NCBI GenBank assembly: GCA_018240595.1
Contig: JAFEFL010000063.1
Location: forward strand, 236,701-300,700
From: Pseudomonadota bacterium
GTDB lineage: Bacteria > Pseudomonadota > Alphaproteobacteria > Rhizobiales > Xanthobacteraceae
DNA length: 64,000 nucleotides
Direction of reading: 5' to 3'
Made by a program: the position numbers and the translations under genes. The notes beneath the pieces were generated by a model. It had not been told where the DNA came from and made no database searches. It was given only the letters and a program-made list of their open reading frames with translations. This document shows positions 43,588-53,346 of the stretch, piece by piece; position 1 is the first letter of the stretch; every line of letters begins with the position of its first letter.

Positions 43588-44948
43588 CCCGCGACCGGCA
43601 CGAGTTCGAGCGAAGGACGCAGCAGGCGCTGCACGGCGCCGGAGGCGACCACGATGCGCTGCTCGGCGAAGGCTTCGTGGTTCTTCTCGATGTCCTCAAG
43701 ATCGTAAAGATAGTTCACCATCAGCCCGTAGGACTGGGCGATGCCCTTGTCGGAGGCGTCGCCGAGCCAGTCGATGCGCTCGAGCCGCGCGCCATTGCCG
43801 AGATGGAAGCGCGCCACCGGGTCGACCGGCATGCCGCGCGGCGTCTTGGCGCGCAGATAGTAATAGGCGGCCGCGCGCTTCATGGTGTCGCGCAGTGACT
43901 CGACCTTGTCCGCATCGTTCCACCAGCCCGCTTCGTCCAGCTTGCCTAACAACTTCTTGTCCGCCTCGCCGAACACCGCGGAGGCTTCGTCGGCGCGTTC
44001 GCGCTTGACCCACCTGGCGAAAGTCGGCGCCGGCGACAGGGTCACGAGGTTCGACAGCTTCGGCAGTTCGCGGCAGATTTCTTCGACCACCTGCTTGATC
44101 AGGAAGTTGCCGAAGGACACGCCGGCAAGGCCGCGCTGGCAGTTCGAGATCGAATAGAACACGGCGGTGCGGGCTTTTTCCGGCTCGATCGTGTCCCGGG
44201 TCTTGGCCAGGATCGGCGCGATCGCTTCGGGAATGTCGCGCGTCAGCGCTACCTCGACGAAAATCAGCGGCTCGTCGATCAAGGCCGGATGGAAGAAGGC
44301 GTAGCAGCGCCGATCTTCCGGATCGATGCGGCGGCGCAGATCGTCCCAATCGTGGATTTCGTGCACCGCCTCGTAGCGAATGATCTTTTCCAGGATGTTC
44401 GCCGGTGTCGACCAGTCGATGTGGCGCAGCACCAGGAAGCCGCGGTTGAACCACGAGGCGAACAGATGCACAAAGTCGTCATCGACGGCCTGCAGCTCAG
44501 GCCGGTTCGCCAGCACGTCCATGAGTTGTTCGCGCATGCGCACCAGCGCCGCCGTGCCGCCCGGGGCAAGGTTGAGTCGGCGGAACAGCTCCTGCCGGCG
44601 CGGCTCGGAGGCGGCGTGCAGCGCTGCCGCGGTCTTGTCGCCCGGCTCGTGTTCCCAGGCGGCGAAAGCCGTCTTCATCCGTTCAGCGTCGGAGCCGAAG
44701 CGCTCGGCCAGCGCCTCGAAAAAGGCGATGCGCGGCCCGGTGGTCAGTTCGGCATAGTCGGTCAGAATATCGCGGGCGCGGGCGACACCCGAGGCCTCAC
44801 CACGCCCCGACAACAGGTGCTCGCAACGTTCGACGAGACTCTCCGAGCGCGCCTCGGTGTCGCCGCGGCGATCCCGGCCGCGGTCGAGCAAGGCCCGGCC
44901 GCGGTCGGAGATCGTCTGGAGAAGTTCCCCGAAAAAGGAGGTGTTCAT
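43584..44948 (-). CDS. matA: Malonyl-CoA decarboxylase
   Basis: This 454-residue enzyme converts malonyl-CoA to acetyl-CoA and CO2. The N-terminal helical domain ends near residue 150. The acetyltransferase-fold catalytic domain includes LRHIDWSTPANILEKIIRYE, CYAFFHPALIDEPLIFVEVAL (catalytic His of the family in FHP), TAVFYSISNCQRGLAGVSFG and the ARFHLGNGA segment with the second conserved His. It is the last gene of a minus-strand cluster after a TRAP transporter, 44 bases from dctM, which points to a malonate or related diacid pathway. Confidence 0.95.
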   Translation of the reverse strand: MNTSFFGELLQTISDRGRALLDRGRDRRGDTEARSESLVERCEHLLSGRGEASGVARARDILTDYAELTTGPRIAFFEALAERFGSDAERMKTAFAAWEHEPGDKTAAALHAASEPRRQELFRRLNLAPGGTAALVRMREQLMDVLANRPELQAVDDDFVHLFASWFNRGFLVLRHIDWSTPANILEKIIRYEAVHEIHDWDDLRRRIDPEDRRCYAFFHPALIDEPLIFVEVALTRDIPEAIAPILAKTRDTIEPEKARTAVFYSISNCQRGLAGVSFGNFLIKQVVEEICRELPKLSNLVTLSPAPTFARWVKRERADEASAVFGEADKKLLGKLDEAGWWNDADKVESLRDTMKRAAAYYYLRAKTPRGMPVDPVARFHLGNGARLERIDWLGDASDKGIAQSYGLMVNYLYDLEDIEKNHEAFAEQRIVVASGAVQRLLRPSLELVPVAG

Positions 44949-44992
44949 CGAGCGTCCCTGCGCAAACGGGGACGCCCGCGAATGGCGCGCCC

Positions 44993-46309
44993 CTACTTTC
45001 CTGGCCCCATCAGATGATTGGGCAGCCACGTGGCGATTTCAGGGAATATACACAGGATGATGATGCAGAGCACCATGCAACCAACGTAGGGCAGCGTCCC
45101 CCACATCACTTTCCCGAGTGGAACATCCGGCGCGATGGCGTTGACGATGTAGATGTTCAACCCGACCGGCGGGTGGATCAGGCCGATTTCCATGTTGATC
45201 GTCAGGATGACACCGAACCAGATCGGATCGAACCCGGCGGCCGTAATGATCGGCAGCAGAATCGGCGACGTCATCAGGATGATCGCGGCCGGCGGGATGA
45301 AGAAGCCGCAGACCAGCAGGAACAGGTTGATCATACCCATCAGCACCCAGCGATTGAAGTGCGCGTCGGCAATCGCCTGCGCCAGGGTCTGGGTAAGGTA
45401 GAGCGACGTCAGCATGTAGCCGAACAGCACCGCGGCGGCGATGATGGTCAGGATCATCACCGACTCGCGCATGGTATCGCGCAGGATGTGCCAGATCTGC
45501 TCCTTGCTCCACAGCCGGTAGATCAGGACCGCGAGGAACATGCAGAGCGCGGCGCCGACGCCGGCCGCTTCCGACGGCGTCGCGACGCCGCCGTACAGCG
45601 CATACATCACGCCGACGATGATGAAGACGAATGGCGCGATCTTCGGGATCGCGCTGAACTTCTCCTTCCACGAATAGCGGAAATTGATGTCATGTGACCG
45701 GAAGCCGCGCTTCCAGATGATGAACACCGTCCACAGCATGAACATCGCGGTCAGCAACAATCCCGGCATGATGCCGGCGATGAAAAGACGGCCGATCGAG
45801 GTCTCGGTGGCGATGCCGTAGAGGATGAAGGTCACCGACGGCGGAATGAGAATGCCGAGGGTGCCGCCGGCGCAGATCGAGCCGGTGGCGACATCGTCCG
45901 GATAGCCGCGCTTGCGCATCTCGGGGATGCCCATCTTGCCGATCGCGGCGCAGCACGCCGGCGACGAGCCCGTCAGCGCCGCGAAGATCGCACAGGCGCC
46001 GATGTTGGAGATGGCGAGGCCGCCGGGCAGCCGATAGAGCCAGCGGTCGAGCGCCTCATAGAGATCCTTGCCGGCAGGCGACGAGCCGATGGCGGCACCC
46101 ATCATCACGAACATCGGGATGGCAACGAGTGTGAACTCGTCGAGGCCGGACCAGAAGGTTTCGGCAACGACATGAATCGCATCGAAACCCTGGAACATCA
46201 CAAGGAACGCCACGGCGATGGCGCCGAGGCCGAACGCCACAGGAATGCCGGACACCAGCATCAGCAGCGTGACGATCAGAACGATCGCGCCTTGAATTGG
46301 AGGGCTCAT
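44993..46309 (-). CDS. dctM: TRAP transporter large permease (DctM)
   Basis: This 438-residue protein has about twelve membrane segments and DctM signatures: the PMFVMMGAAIGSS and AALTGSSPACCAAIGKMGIPEM segments, and GILIPPSVTFILYGI, with the paired GxxPP-type re-entrant loops repeated as GFFIPPAAIILMTSPILLPI. It forms the sodium-driven core of a TRAP importer with the DctQ subunit, whose gene overlaps its start by four bases. The substrate is likely malonate or a similar carboxylate, judged by the adjoining malonyl-CoA decarboxylase. Confidence 0.95.
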   Translation of the reverse strand: MSPPIQGAIVLIVTLLMLVSGIPVAFGLGAIAVAFLVMFQGFDAIHVVAETFWSGLDEFTLVAIPMFVMMGAAIGSSPAGKDLYEALDRWLYRLPGGLAISNIGACAIFAALTGSSPACCAAIGKMGIPEMRKRGYPDDVATGSICAGGTLGILIPPSVTFILYGIATETSIGRLFIAGIMPGLLLTAMFMLWTVFIIWKRGFRSHDINFRYSWKEKFSAIPKIAPFVFIIVGVMYALYGGVATPSEAAGVGAALCMFLAVLIYRLWSKEQIWHILRDTMRESVMILTIIAAAVLFGYMLTSLYLTQTLAQAIADAHFNRWVLMGMINLFLLVCGFFIPPAAIILMTSPILLPIITAAGFDPIWFGVILTINMEIGLIHPPVGLNIYIVNAIAPDVPLGKVMWGTLPYVGCMVLCIIILCIFPEIATWLPNHLMGPGK

Positions 46310-46872
46310 CCTGCACCTCCCAGCGCCTGTTCGGCATGCGCCCGGGCGATCGCTTCGGCGTCCTCATTGGGCTTGAGGCCGAAGGGCGCCGCGCGGCCGG
46401 TCGCCACGCAATAGATGTCGGCGATATACTGCAGCACGAGAAGGCCGAGGCCGATCGGCATCGACAGGTAGGGCACCCAGAGCCGCGCCCGCCAGACCGT
46501 ATTGGACAGCCAACCCTCGCTATAGGACTCGTACCAGTAAAGCGTGCAAAGAATGAACATGACGACGCAGAACGACAGCGCCACGAGGCTGGTAACCAGC
46601 GCCAGCCAGTAGCGCGCCGTCTGACCCAGATAGATCGGCAGAACGTCGACATTGACGTGGCCGCGCGTCATCAGGACGTAGGGACTGGCGACAAACGTGG
46701 CGCCGACAATGCAATAGGTCACGACGTCGATCTGCCAGATCGTCGTGAGGTTGAGAATGTAGCGTTCGACAACGATGTCGCAGATGACGAGAACGGCGAC
46801 CGCTATCAGAAGCGCGCCGATCACGCCCGCGACGCGCGACGCGAAGGCCACCGCACGTATGAAGCTGTCCAT
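46306..46872 (-). CDS. dctQ: TRAP transporter small permease (DctQ)
   Basis: This 188-residue protein has four membrane helices and the DctQ pattern, with the ICDIVVERYIL segment after helix 1 and TRGHVNVDVLP between helices 2 and 3. It pairs with DctM, whose gene overlaps its end by four bases. The binding-protein gene lies 79 bases upstream on the same strand. Confidence 0.93.
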   Translation of the reverse strand: MDSFIRAVAFASRVAGVIGALLIAVAVLVICDIVVERYILNLTTIWQIDVVTYCIVGATFVASPYVLMTRGHVNVDVLPIYLGQTARYWLALVTSLVALSFCVVMFILCTLYWYESYSEGWLSNTVWRARLWVPYLSMPIGLGLLVLQYIADIYCVATGRAAPFGLKPNEDAEAIARAHAEQALGGAG

Positions 46873-46951
46873 GGATGATGATCCGGAAACGAATGATTGA
46901 AGGGCAAGAAAAACCGGCCGACGTATTTCTCGCCGGCCGGTGCTTCGTTGC

Positions 46952-47947
46952 CTATTTCACCGACAGCGCCTCGTCGATCAGCTTCTGACCATTCGGTACG
47001 CTCTTGGCGAACTGCGCATAGGCAGTCTTCTTGGCGATCGCGATCCAGGCGTCGTAATCGGCGTCCGACAGAGTCACGACCTTGGCGTTGTGATCCTTGA
47101 AGGCCTTGATGGCTTCTTCGTTGATCTGATCGGCCCGGCTTTCGAACAGGGCCTGCGCGTCCTTGCCGGCCTTGATGATCGCGTCCTGCGCCTTCTTGTC
47201 GAGCTTGTCGAAGCTCTTCTTCGACATCAGCATCGGCTGGTACATGAACCACAGAGCGTTGTCGCCCGGCGCGGTCAGACAGTCGGCCACTTCATAGAGA
47301 CGCATCGACGCGAAGGTCGAAAGGCTCGTATCGGTGCCGTTGGCAACGCCGGTCTGGAACGCGTTGTAGATTTCGTTCGACGGCGGCGACACGATCGAGG
47401 CGCCGGCCGCTTCCCACATGCCGGCGAAGGTCGGACCGGCGGCGCGGAACTTCTTGCCCTTCATGTCGTCCGGCTTGACGACGCAGCCGCCCTTGGCGGC
47501 GACGCCGCCGGCGAACCAGGCATCCGACAAAACGATGACGCCGCGCTTCTCGATCTCTGCACGGATGTCCTTCATGAACTGCGACTGATTGATGCGCTTG
47601 GCACGCTCCTGGCTGCGGATGAGGCCCGGCATCAGCGTCGCCGAGAACACCGGCACCTTGCCGCTGGCGTAGTCGAGCGGGAACAGGGTGATGTCGAGCT
47701 GACCGTTGGCGGTCGCGTTCCACTGATCGTTCGGCTTGAACAGCGAGGCGCCCGGATAGACCTGAATCGTCACGCCGACATTGGCGGCGGCGACTTCCTT
47801 GGCCAGAAGCTGAACCATATCGTCGCGGACGTCGCCCTTGCCGCCCGGAAACTGATGTGACGCCTTCAGCGTCACCTGCGCTTGCGCCGATACCGTCAGC
47901 GCGATGGCCGCGACGGCGCCGGCCAGAATGGTCGTGATTTTCCTCAT
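46952..47947 (-). CDS. dctP: TRAP transporter substrate-binding protein (DctP)
   Basis: This 331-residue periplasmic protein has a signal peptide ending near VSAQA and the DctP fold: LKASHQFPGGKGDVRDDM at the N terminus, GKKFRAAGPTFAGMWEAAGAS (the family's arginine that holds the ligand carboxylate is in KFRAAG), and ANGTDTSLSTFASMRLYEV. ATG 47947 follows a very strong GGAGGAGGA site. It opens the cluster dctP-dctQ-dctM-matA and is divergent from the CoA-transferase gene across 266 bases that should hold both promoters. Confidence 0.93.
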   Translation of the reverse strand: MRKITTILAGAVAAIALTVSAQAQVTLKASHQFPGGKGDVRDDMVQLLAKEVAAANVGVTIQVYPGASLFKPNDQWNATANGQLDITLFPLDYASGKVPVFSATLMPGLIRSQERAKRINQSQFMKDIRAEIEKRGVIVLSDAWFAGGVAAKGGCVVKPDDMKGKKFRAAGPTFAGMWEAAGASIVSPPSNEIYNAFQTGVANGTDTSLSTFASMRLYEVADCLTAPGDNALWFMYQPMLMSKKSFDKLDKKAQDAIIKAGKDAQALFESRADQINEEAIKAFKDHNAKVVTLSDADYDAWIAIAKKTAYAQFAKSVPNGQKLIDEALSVK

Positions 47948-48213
47948 CAGGTCCTCCTCCAATACTCGATTTTTTCATCGCAGGTCCGTCCGCCGCCGCG
48001 AGAGCTTCGGACGTTCCAGGCGTGTCAGTTTGATTGACTGGCCCCAAGGCACTGTAGCCGCCACAATCATCCAGCGCCATAGCCCGCAGGCATTTTGCCG
48101 CGCAAGAGCCTTTGCCGACGAAAGAAATTGTCGGTCTGGCCAGAGCGGACCGATGTCATTATAAGGCGCGCCGGCCCTGACTATTTTACCCCTGCTGCCG
48201 GAGATTTTCTGAC

Positions 48214-49386
48214 ATGTCCAAGCCCCTGCAAGGCATTCGCGTCCTCGAGCTCGCCCGCATCCTGGCCGGGCCCTGGGCTGGACAAACGCTGGCCGATCTC
48301 GGCGCCGACGTCATCAAGGTGGAGCGCAAAGGGGCCGGCGACGACACGCGTCAGTGGGGGCCTCCCTTCGTCGAAGCGAAAGAAGGCGACCATCTCGGCG
48401 CTGCCTATTTTCACGCCGCCAATCGCGGCAAGCGCTCTATCGAACTCGACTTCGAGGATCCTGAGGGCCAGCGCATCGTGCGCAAGCTGGCGGCAAAATC
48501 CGACGTGTTGATCGAGAACTTCAAGGTCGGCGGCCTCGCCAAGTTCAAACTGGACTATGCCAGCATGAAGGAAGAGTTCCCGCATTTGATCTATTGCTCG
48601 GTGACCGGCTTCGGTCAGGACGGCCCCTATGCCAAACGCGCGGGTTATGACCTCATGGCGCAGGGCATGGGCGGCGTGATGGACCTGACCGGCATGCCCG
48701 ACGGCGAGCCGACCCGCATCGGCATTCCGATGTCTGACATTTTCACCGGCGTGTATTCCGTCGTCGGCATTCTTGCTGCGCTGCATCAACGCAAGACGAC
48801 CGGCAAAGGCTGCTACGTCGACACCGCGCTGGTCGACACCACGGTCGGTGTGCTGTCGAACCAGGCGCTCAACTACATGGTGTCTGGAAAGATTCCAAAG
48901 CGCATCGGCAATGCACACGCCAACATCGTGCCCTATCAGGTCTTCCCGGTGGCCGACGGCCACGTCATCATCGCTACCGGCAACACCGGCCAGTACGTCA
49001 AGCTGTGCAACATTCTTGGCGCACCGGAACTGGCTGAGAACCCCGACTACGCGAACAACACTGGCCGCCTGACCCATCGCGACGAGTTGATCGGCAAGCT
49101 GTCGGCGCTGACCTCGAAGATGAAACGTGATGACCTGCTCGACCAGCTCGAAGCGCAGGGCGTGCCCGCCGGACCGATCAACAATGTCGAGCAGGTGTTC
49201 GAGGACCCGCAGGTCGTGCATCGCGGCATGAAACTCGAATATCCGAGCGCCGAAGCCAAGACCGGCAAGATTCCGGGCGTGCGCACACCGATCGTGATGG
49301 ATGGTTGGCGCGCGGCGAGTGACCGTCCCTCGCCTAAGCTCGGCGAGCACACGGCGGAAATCCTCAAGGAGATTGGCGAAGGCTGA
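48214..49386 (+). CDS. CaiB/BaiF family CoA-transferase
   Basis: This 390-residue class III CoA-transferase moves CoA between carboxylic acids. Family marks are GIRVLELARILAGPWAGQTLADLGADVIKVE at the N terminus (about residues 5-35), NRGKRSIELDF, VLIENFKVGGLAKF, and the catalytic Asp in GYDLMAQGMGGVMDLTG near residue 146. Divergent from the TRAP/malonyl-CoA decarboxylase cluster, it could activate malonate by CoA transfer, the step done by MatB in other rhizobia, but this is inference. Its TGA abuts the convergent LtrA stop in TGATCA. Confidence 0.9.
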   Translation: MSKPLQGIRVLELARILAGPWAGQTLADLGADVIKVERKGAGDDTRQWGPPFVEAKEGDHLGAAYFHAANRGKRSIELDFEDPEGQRIVRKLAAKSDVLIENFKVGGLAKFKLDYASMKEEFPHLIYCSVTGFGQDGPYAKRAGYDLMAQGMGGVMDLTGMPDGEPTRIGIPMSDIFTGVYSVVGILAALHQRKTTGKGCYVDTALVDTTVGVLSNQALNYMVSGKIPKRIGNAHANIVPYQVFPVADGHVIIATGNTGQYVKLCNILGAPELAENPDYANNTGRLTHRDELIGKLSALTSKMKRDDLLDQLEAQGVPAGPINNVEQVFEDPQVVHRGMKLEYPSAEAKTGKIPGVRTPIVMDGWRAASDRPSPKLGEHTAEILKEIGEG

Positions 49387-50568
49387 TCAGGCCTCATTCC
49401 GCCGGCGTAGCGACAGCCATTCCCACACCGCGACGACGATGAGGATCGCCGTCGTCGTCACCGATAGCGCGACCGGCGTCCCATAGAATGACGCCGGAAT
49501 CGTCAGCACCAGCAATCCAAGCCCGATCAGGTGCGAGAGCGGCAGGTTCGGCGCCGACAGCCTTTTGAAGATCAGGTTGCCGAAAAGATAGAGCGCCGGG
49601 CCGCCAACCAGCGCGGCAAGTGCCGGCAGCTCTACGTGGCCGCCAGGGTGATGCAGCACCAACTCGTCGCCGACGGCGATGACGATGATGCCGGCGACGA
49701 TCGGTAAATGCATGAAGGTATAGCCCGAGCGCGCGAGGCGTCCGGGATCGCTGGAGGTTTCAATCTGGCGGCTGGCCCGCTCGGCACCGATATTGAAATA
49801 CACCGCCCATAGCGCGACGCTGCCGACGAACGCCGTCAGGAAGGCCGCGATGGTTTCGCTGTTCCAGGTCAGTTCCGCAAAAGTGGCGCCTGTGATCAGG
49901 ATCGACTCGCCAAGCGCGATGATGATGAACAGACCGCAGCGCTCCGCCATGTGATTGCCGGCGACGGCCCAATCGCTGGTGGTGGAGCGGCCCATCCACG
50001 GCACCCAGTAGCCGGCGACCGGCGCGACCGTCTCGATGGCCGCGGCCAGCACCCACAATTCGAGCCGCAGCGCCGGCTCGGCTTGACTGCCGATGAGCCA
50101 GACCGGCGCTGCCGCCAGATGCCAGAGCGAGATGCGCACGAAGTTACGAAAGTTGACGGCGTCGTGGCGATTGAGCGACCAAAGCATCGTCAGGTCGCGG
50201 ACCAGGTGCATCGACACATAGGCGACCGCCATGGCGCCGGCGCGATCCTCAAAAGCTTTTGGAATCGCCGCCGCAAAGACCAGGCCTGCCAGCATCAACG
50301 CGAACAACATCATCCGCACCGCAGGGCGCGCCGGATCGAGCCAGTTGGTGACCCAAGCGGCGTTGATCCACGACCACCATACGGCGATCAGCAGCACCGT
50401 CATCTGCGCGAGACCGGCCAGGCTCAGATGCGCCAGCAGGCCGTGCGACAACTGCGTGACCGCGAAGACGAAGACGAGATCGAAAAACAGTTCGACGAAG
50501 GTGACACGGCTGCTGTCGTGATGGCCACGGACGCGCAACTGGCTGGTTCGGGCGGCAAAGAAGCTCAT
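49387..50568 (-). CDS. ltrA: Low-temperature-requirement protein A (LtrA)
   Basis: This 393-residue membrane protein has about twelve hydrophobic segments and clear LtrA marks: TFVELFFDLVFVFAVTQLSH near residue 25, WWSWINAAWVTNWLDP near 65, and HMAERCGLFIIIALGESIL near 205. The name comes from Listeria growth at low temperature; the biochemical function is unknown. ATG 50568 (MSFFAAR) was chosen since the upstream residues are not conserved-looking. Confidence 0.9.
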   Translation of the reverse strand: MSFFAARTSQLRVRGHHDSSRVTFVELFFDLVFVFAVTQLSHGLLAHLSLAGLAQMTVLLIAVWWSWINAAWVTNWLDPARPAVRMMLFALMLAGLVFAAAIPKAFEDRAGAMAVAYVSMHLVRDLTMLWSLNRHDAVNFRNFVRISLWHLAAAPVWLIGSQAEPALRLELWVLAAAIETVAPVAGYWVPWMGRSTTSDWAVAGNHMAERCGLFIIIALGESILITGATFAELTWNSETIAAFLTAFVGSVALWAVYFNIGAERASRQIETSSDPGRLARSGYTFMHLPIVAGIIVIAVGDELVLHHPGGHVELPALAALVGGPALYLFGNLIFKRLSAPNLPLSHLIGLGLLVLTIPASFYGTPVALSVTTTAILIVVAVWEWLSLRRRNEA

Positions 50569-50651
50569 GCGGGCGGGTCCGGTTGAACGGGCATTCTTAA
50601 CCGCCGGCGGCGGCTTGAGCCAATCCCCAGGAGATGCGTTATGCTGGCGCC

Positions 50652-50927
50652 ATGGCAAAGAAAAAGCGCACAGCGGCGACGGGCAAGCGGACCAAAGCGG
50701 CCGCTCCGGGTGAGGACGACCTGGTCGGTAAGCGTGTCCAGATCGAGCGCGCGACCTGGGATGCGATCTCACTGATGGCGCGTGAGCAGATGAAGGACCT
50801 GCCGGAAATTACCGAAGAGGCCTTTCGCGACCTGCTCAAGAAATACGGCCGGACCGCCGATTTCCGTGAAGCCCTGAAGATGAGCGCGAAGCAGGCTGGC
50901 AAGAAACCGGCCCCCAAGAAACGCTGA
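50652..50927 (+). CDS. Small basic hypothetical protein
   Basis: This 91-residue protein has Lys-rich ends and a central block, VGKRVQIERATWDAISLMAREQMKD-type, followed by EEAFRDLLKKYGR. The middle resembles a ribbon-helix-helix-like small domain seen in uncharacterised rhizobial proteins, but I cannot assign a family. The codon pattern and basic composition support a real gene, perhaps DNA-binding. ATG 50652 is preferred over an upstream start at 50634. Confidence 0.6.
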   Translation: MAKKKRTAATGKRTKAAAPGEDDLVGKRVQIERATWDAISLMAREQMKDLPEITEEAFRDLLKKYGRTADFREALKMSAKQAGKKPAPKKR

Positions 50928-51053
50928 TCGCCGCTCTTGTCGCACCACGGCAAGGGAACCGGGAGGCGGCCCGCCGGTTTCGTTTACGATCCTGTTCGGG
51001 CTCGGCTGGATCGAGCGCAGGTTTCTGCCCGGCAATTGATGTGAATACCGTTC

Positions 51054-52523
51054 TCAGTCGATGAAGGTGAGTGGCCGCGCCACGGCTTCCAGCGGTTTGC
51101 GCTCGGCGGCGACTCCCCAGCGCCAGGCAACGAGGCCGCCGAGCACCATCAGCACGGCGCCGAGCAGATAGCCGCCGAACACGCTGACCCGCGAGCCAGT
51201 GTCGATCAACGCGCCGAACAGCCAAGGGCCGGCGATGCCGCCGACTCCGGTGCCGAAGGCATAGAACAAGGCGATAGCCAGCGCGCGCATCTCCAGCGGA
51301 AACGTTTCGCTGACGGTCAGATACGCCGAACTCGCCGCCGTGGAGGCGAAGAAGAAGATCACCATCCAGCAGATGGTCTGCATTTCAGCGCCAATCAGAT
51401 CGCGCATGAACAGAAAGCCGGTCGCGGCCAGCAGGATCCCGGAGATCGTATAGGTGAAGGTGATCATGATGCGGCGGCCGAGCGTGTCGAATAGCCGCCC
51501 GATCAGCACCGGGCCAAGGAAGTTGCCGGCGGCGAAAGGCAGGATGTACCAACCTATATGATCGGCCGGCACGCCGTAGAAGTCGGTGAGGATCAGGGCG
51601 TAGGTGAAGAAGATGGCGTTATAGAAGAACGCCTGTGCCGCCATCAGCGCGAGGCCGACAAAGGCGCGCCGCCGGTACTTTCCGATCAATGTGCGCGCCA
51701 CTTCCAGAAGTGGCGTGTCTTGCCGGGTGCGAAGTCGCACCCGCGGCAGATCGCGGGCGGCCGGCAAGCCGGCAAAGCGCGCTTCGATACCGGTGATGAC
51801 ACGATGCGCTTCATCGGCATGACCATGCGTCATCAGCCAGCGTGGACTCTCCGGCAGCCACAAGCGCATGAAGAAGATGACGAGCGCCAGCGCCGCGCCG
51901 ATCAGGAAGGCGAGCCGCCAGCCGAAATCCGGATCGATCACCGCCGGGTCGAGCAGCACCAGCGATCCCAGCGCGCCAATCGCCGCGCCGATCCAGAAAC
52001 TGCCGTTGATGACGAGATCGGTCCAACCGCGCATGCGCGCCGGGATCAGCTCCTGGATCGTCGAGTTGATCGCGGCGTATTCACCGCCGATGCCGGCGCC
52101 GGTGAGAAAGCGGAACAGTGCGAAGGTCATGATATTCCATGACAGCGCCGTCGCCGCAGTCGCGGTCAGATAGACGGCGAGCGTGATGAAGAACAGCTTT
52201 TTGCGGCCGAGCCGGTCGGTCAGCCAGCCGAAGAACAGGGCGCCGAGCACCGCGCCGCCGAGATAGGCGCTTGCGGCGATGCCGATATCCGTGTTGGTGA
52301 AGCGCAGCGCCTGGCTTTGCTTGAGTGCGCCGGCAAGACTGCCGGCCAAAGTCACCTCGAGACCGTCGAGCACCCAGGTGATGCCGAGCGCGGCAACCAC
52401 CAAGGTGTGAAACCGCCCCCAGGGCAGCCGGTCGAGCCGCGCCGGAATGTCGGTCTCGACGATCCCCGGTTCGCTGCGAGGCTCCGCGATCCGCCCGTCT
52501 GCAACCATCGGCGCCCTCTCCAT
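51054..52523 (-). CDS. MFS transporter, sugar-porter-like
   Basis: This 489-residue protein has twelve membrane segments and classic MFS motifs: GWLTDRLGRKKLFFI between helices 2 and 3, FLTGAGIGGEYAAINSTIQE in helices 4-5, PESPRWLM after helix 6, and GRLFDTLGRRIMI between helices 8 and 9. These match the sugar-porter/aromatic-acid-symporter branch. The substrate is unknown. The N terminus carries an acidic cytoplasmic stretch of about 35 residues. Confidence 0.9.
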   Translation of the reverse strand: MERAPMVADGRIAEPRSEPGIVETDIPARLDRLPWGRFHTLVVAALGITWVLDGLEVTLAGSLAGALKQSQALRFTNTDIGIAASAYLGGAVLGALFFGWLTDRLGRKKLFFITLAVYLTATAATALSWNIMTFALFRFLTGAGIGGEYAAINSTIQELIPARMRGWTDLVINGSFWIGAAIGALGSLVLLDPAVIDPDFGWRLAFLIGAALALVIFFMRLWLPESPRWLMTHGHADEAHRVITGIEARFAGLPAARDLPRVRLRTRQDTPLLEVARTLIGKYRRRAFVGLALMAAQAFFYNAIFFTYALILTDFYGVPADHIGWYILPFAAGNFLGPVLIGRLFDTLGRRIMITFTYTISGILLAATGFLFMRDLIGAEMQTICWMVIFFFASTAASSAYLTVSETFPLEMRALAIALFYAFGTGVGGIAGPWLFGALIDTGSRVSVFGGYLLGAVLMVLGGLVAWRWGVAAERKPLEAVARPLTFID

Positions 52524-52681
52524 CGCACGTCCTGGGCAGGTAACGCCTTGATCCGACTCGCGTTCGCGGGGATCTGGCTTGGAAAGACAACGTTCGGGAT
52601 CAAGAGAACCGCTGGGCCTTATCCACAGGAGGCCGACTCAGTTAGGTGTGGCGCGTCTTTGCACTGACTGAAGGACTTTTC

Positions 52682-52840
52682 ATGCCTTTGCCTGCCGACG
52701 AACGCCGTATTCCCGAGCCCGATCTGACGCGCGGCGAAACCCGGGACCCGGGCCTGACGCCGGAACGCCGGGCCGCGCTCGACGCGCTCGAGCGCGAACT
52801 CAGCGCCCTCCTCGAGGCGGCGAGCCGCCGGGCGGCCTGA
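52682..52840 (+). CDS. Possible very small hypothetical protein
   Basis: A 52-residue frame starts at ATG 52682 and contains a charged helix, LTPERRAALDALERELSALL. The codon pattern fits the genome and similar short helical proteins occur in related bacteria, but nothing more can be said. It sits between two longer genes on a clear stretch. Confidence 0.4.
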   Translation: MPLPADERRIPEPDLTRGETRDPGLTPERRAALDALERELSALLEAASRRAA

Positions 52841-52911
52841 CGTCGCGCCGGACGCGCCGATCAGCTAATCTGCCGCCGCCGCGTTGTCGCCGGCGATATT
52901 AGAGCCAATCC

Positions 52912-53346
52912 ATGGATTCCGACGTCCTCCGCAGACTGCATTACGCCGCCGCCATCGGCTGCGGGGTGTTCGCCGCGCTGGTGGTGCACATCGTGCTCAC
53001 GGTGTTCGGCGTCGGCGTCGACGCCGTCGTGCGCTCCGGCTCGCCCGGGGAGATGGCCTCGGCGATGGCCTGGTGGGCGATCGGCGGCGCCGGCTTCGTC
53101 GGCGGCTGGGCGACCGGCGCCTATCTGATCGCCGCCGCGCGCGAACGGGCTTTCGTCTTTCGTCTGGCGCAACGCTTCCTCGTCGCCGTCGTGTTCGCCG
53201 CGGCGACCGCCGGCGGCGTCATGAGCAAGACCGGCAATCTCGGCGGCACGGTCGATGTGATCGCTGGCCTCACGGCGCTCGGCCTCGGCGTCATCTGTGC
53301 CTTCTGCGGGGCCCGGCTCGCCTACCTGAACGCCGAACAGGTCTGA
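52912..53346 (+). CDS. Hypothetical four-helix membrane protein
   Basis: This 144-residue protein has four hydrophobic segments (about residues 12-33, 48-72, 84-104 and 112-134). GWATGAYLIAAARERAFVFRL forms the central loop. It is not recognised. Composition and codon use fit the region. No partner gene suggests a role. Confidence 0.6.
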   Translation: MDSDVLRRLHYAAAIGCGVFAALVVHIVLTVFGVGVDAVVRSGSPGEMASAMAWWAIGGAGFVGGWATGAYLIAAARERAFVFRLAQRFLVAVVFAAATAGGVMSKTGNLGGTVDVIAGLTALGLGVICAFCGARLAYLNAEQV

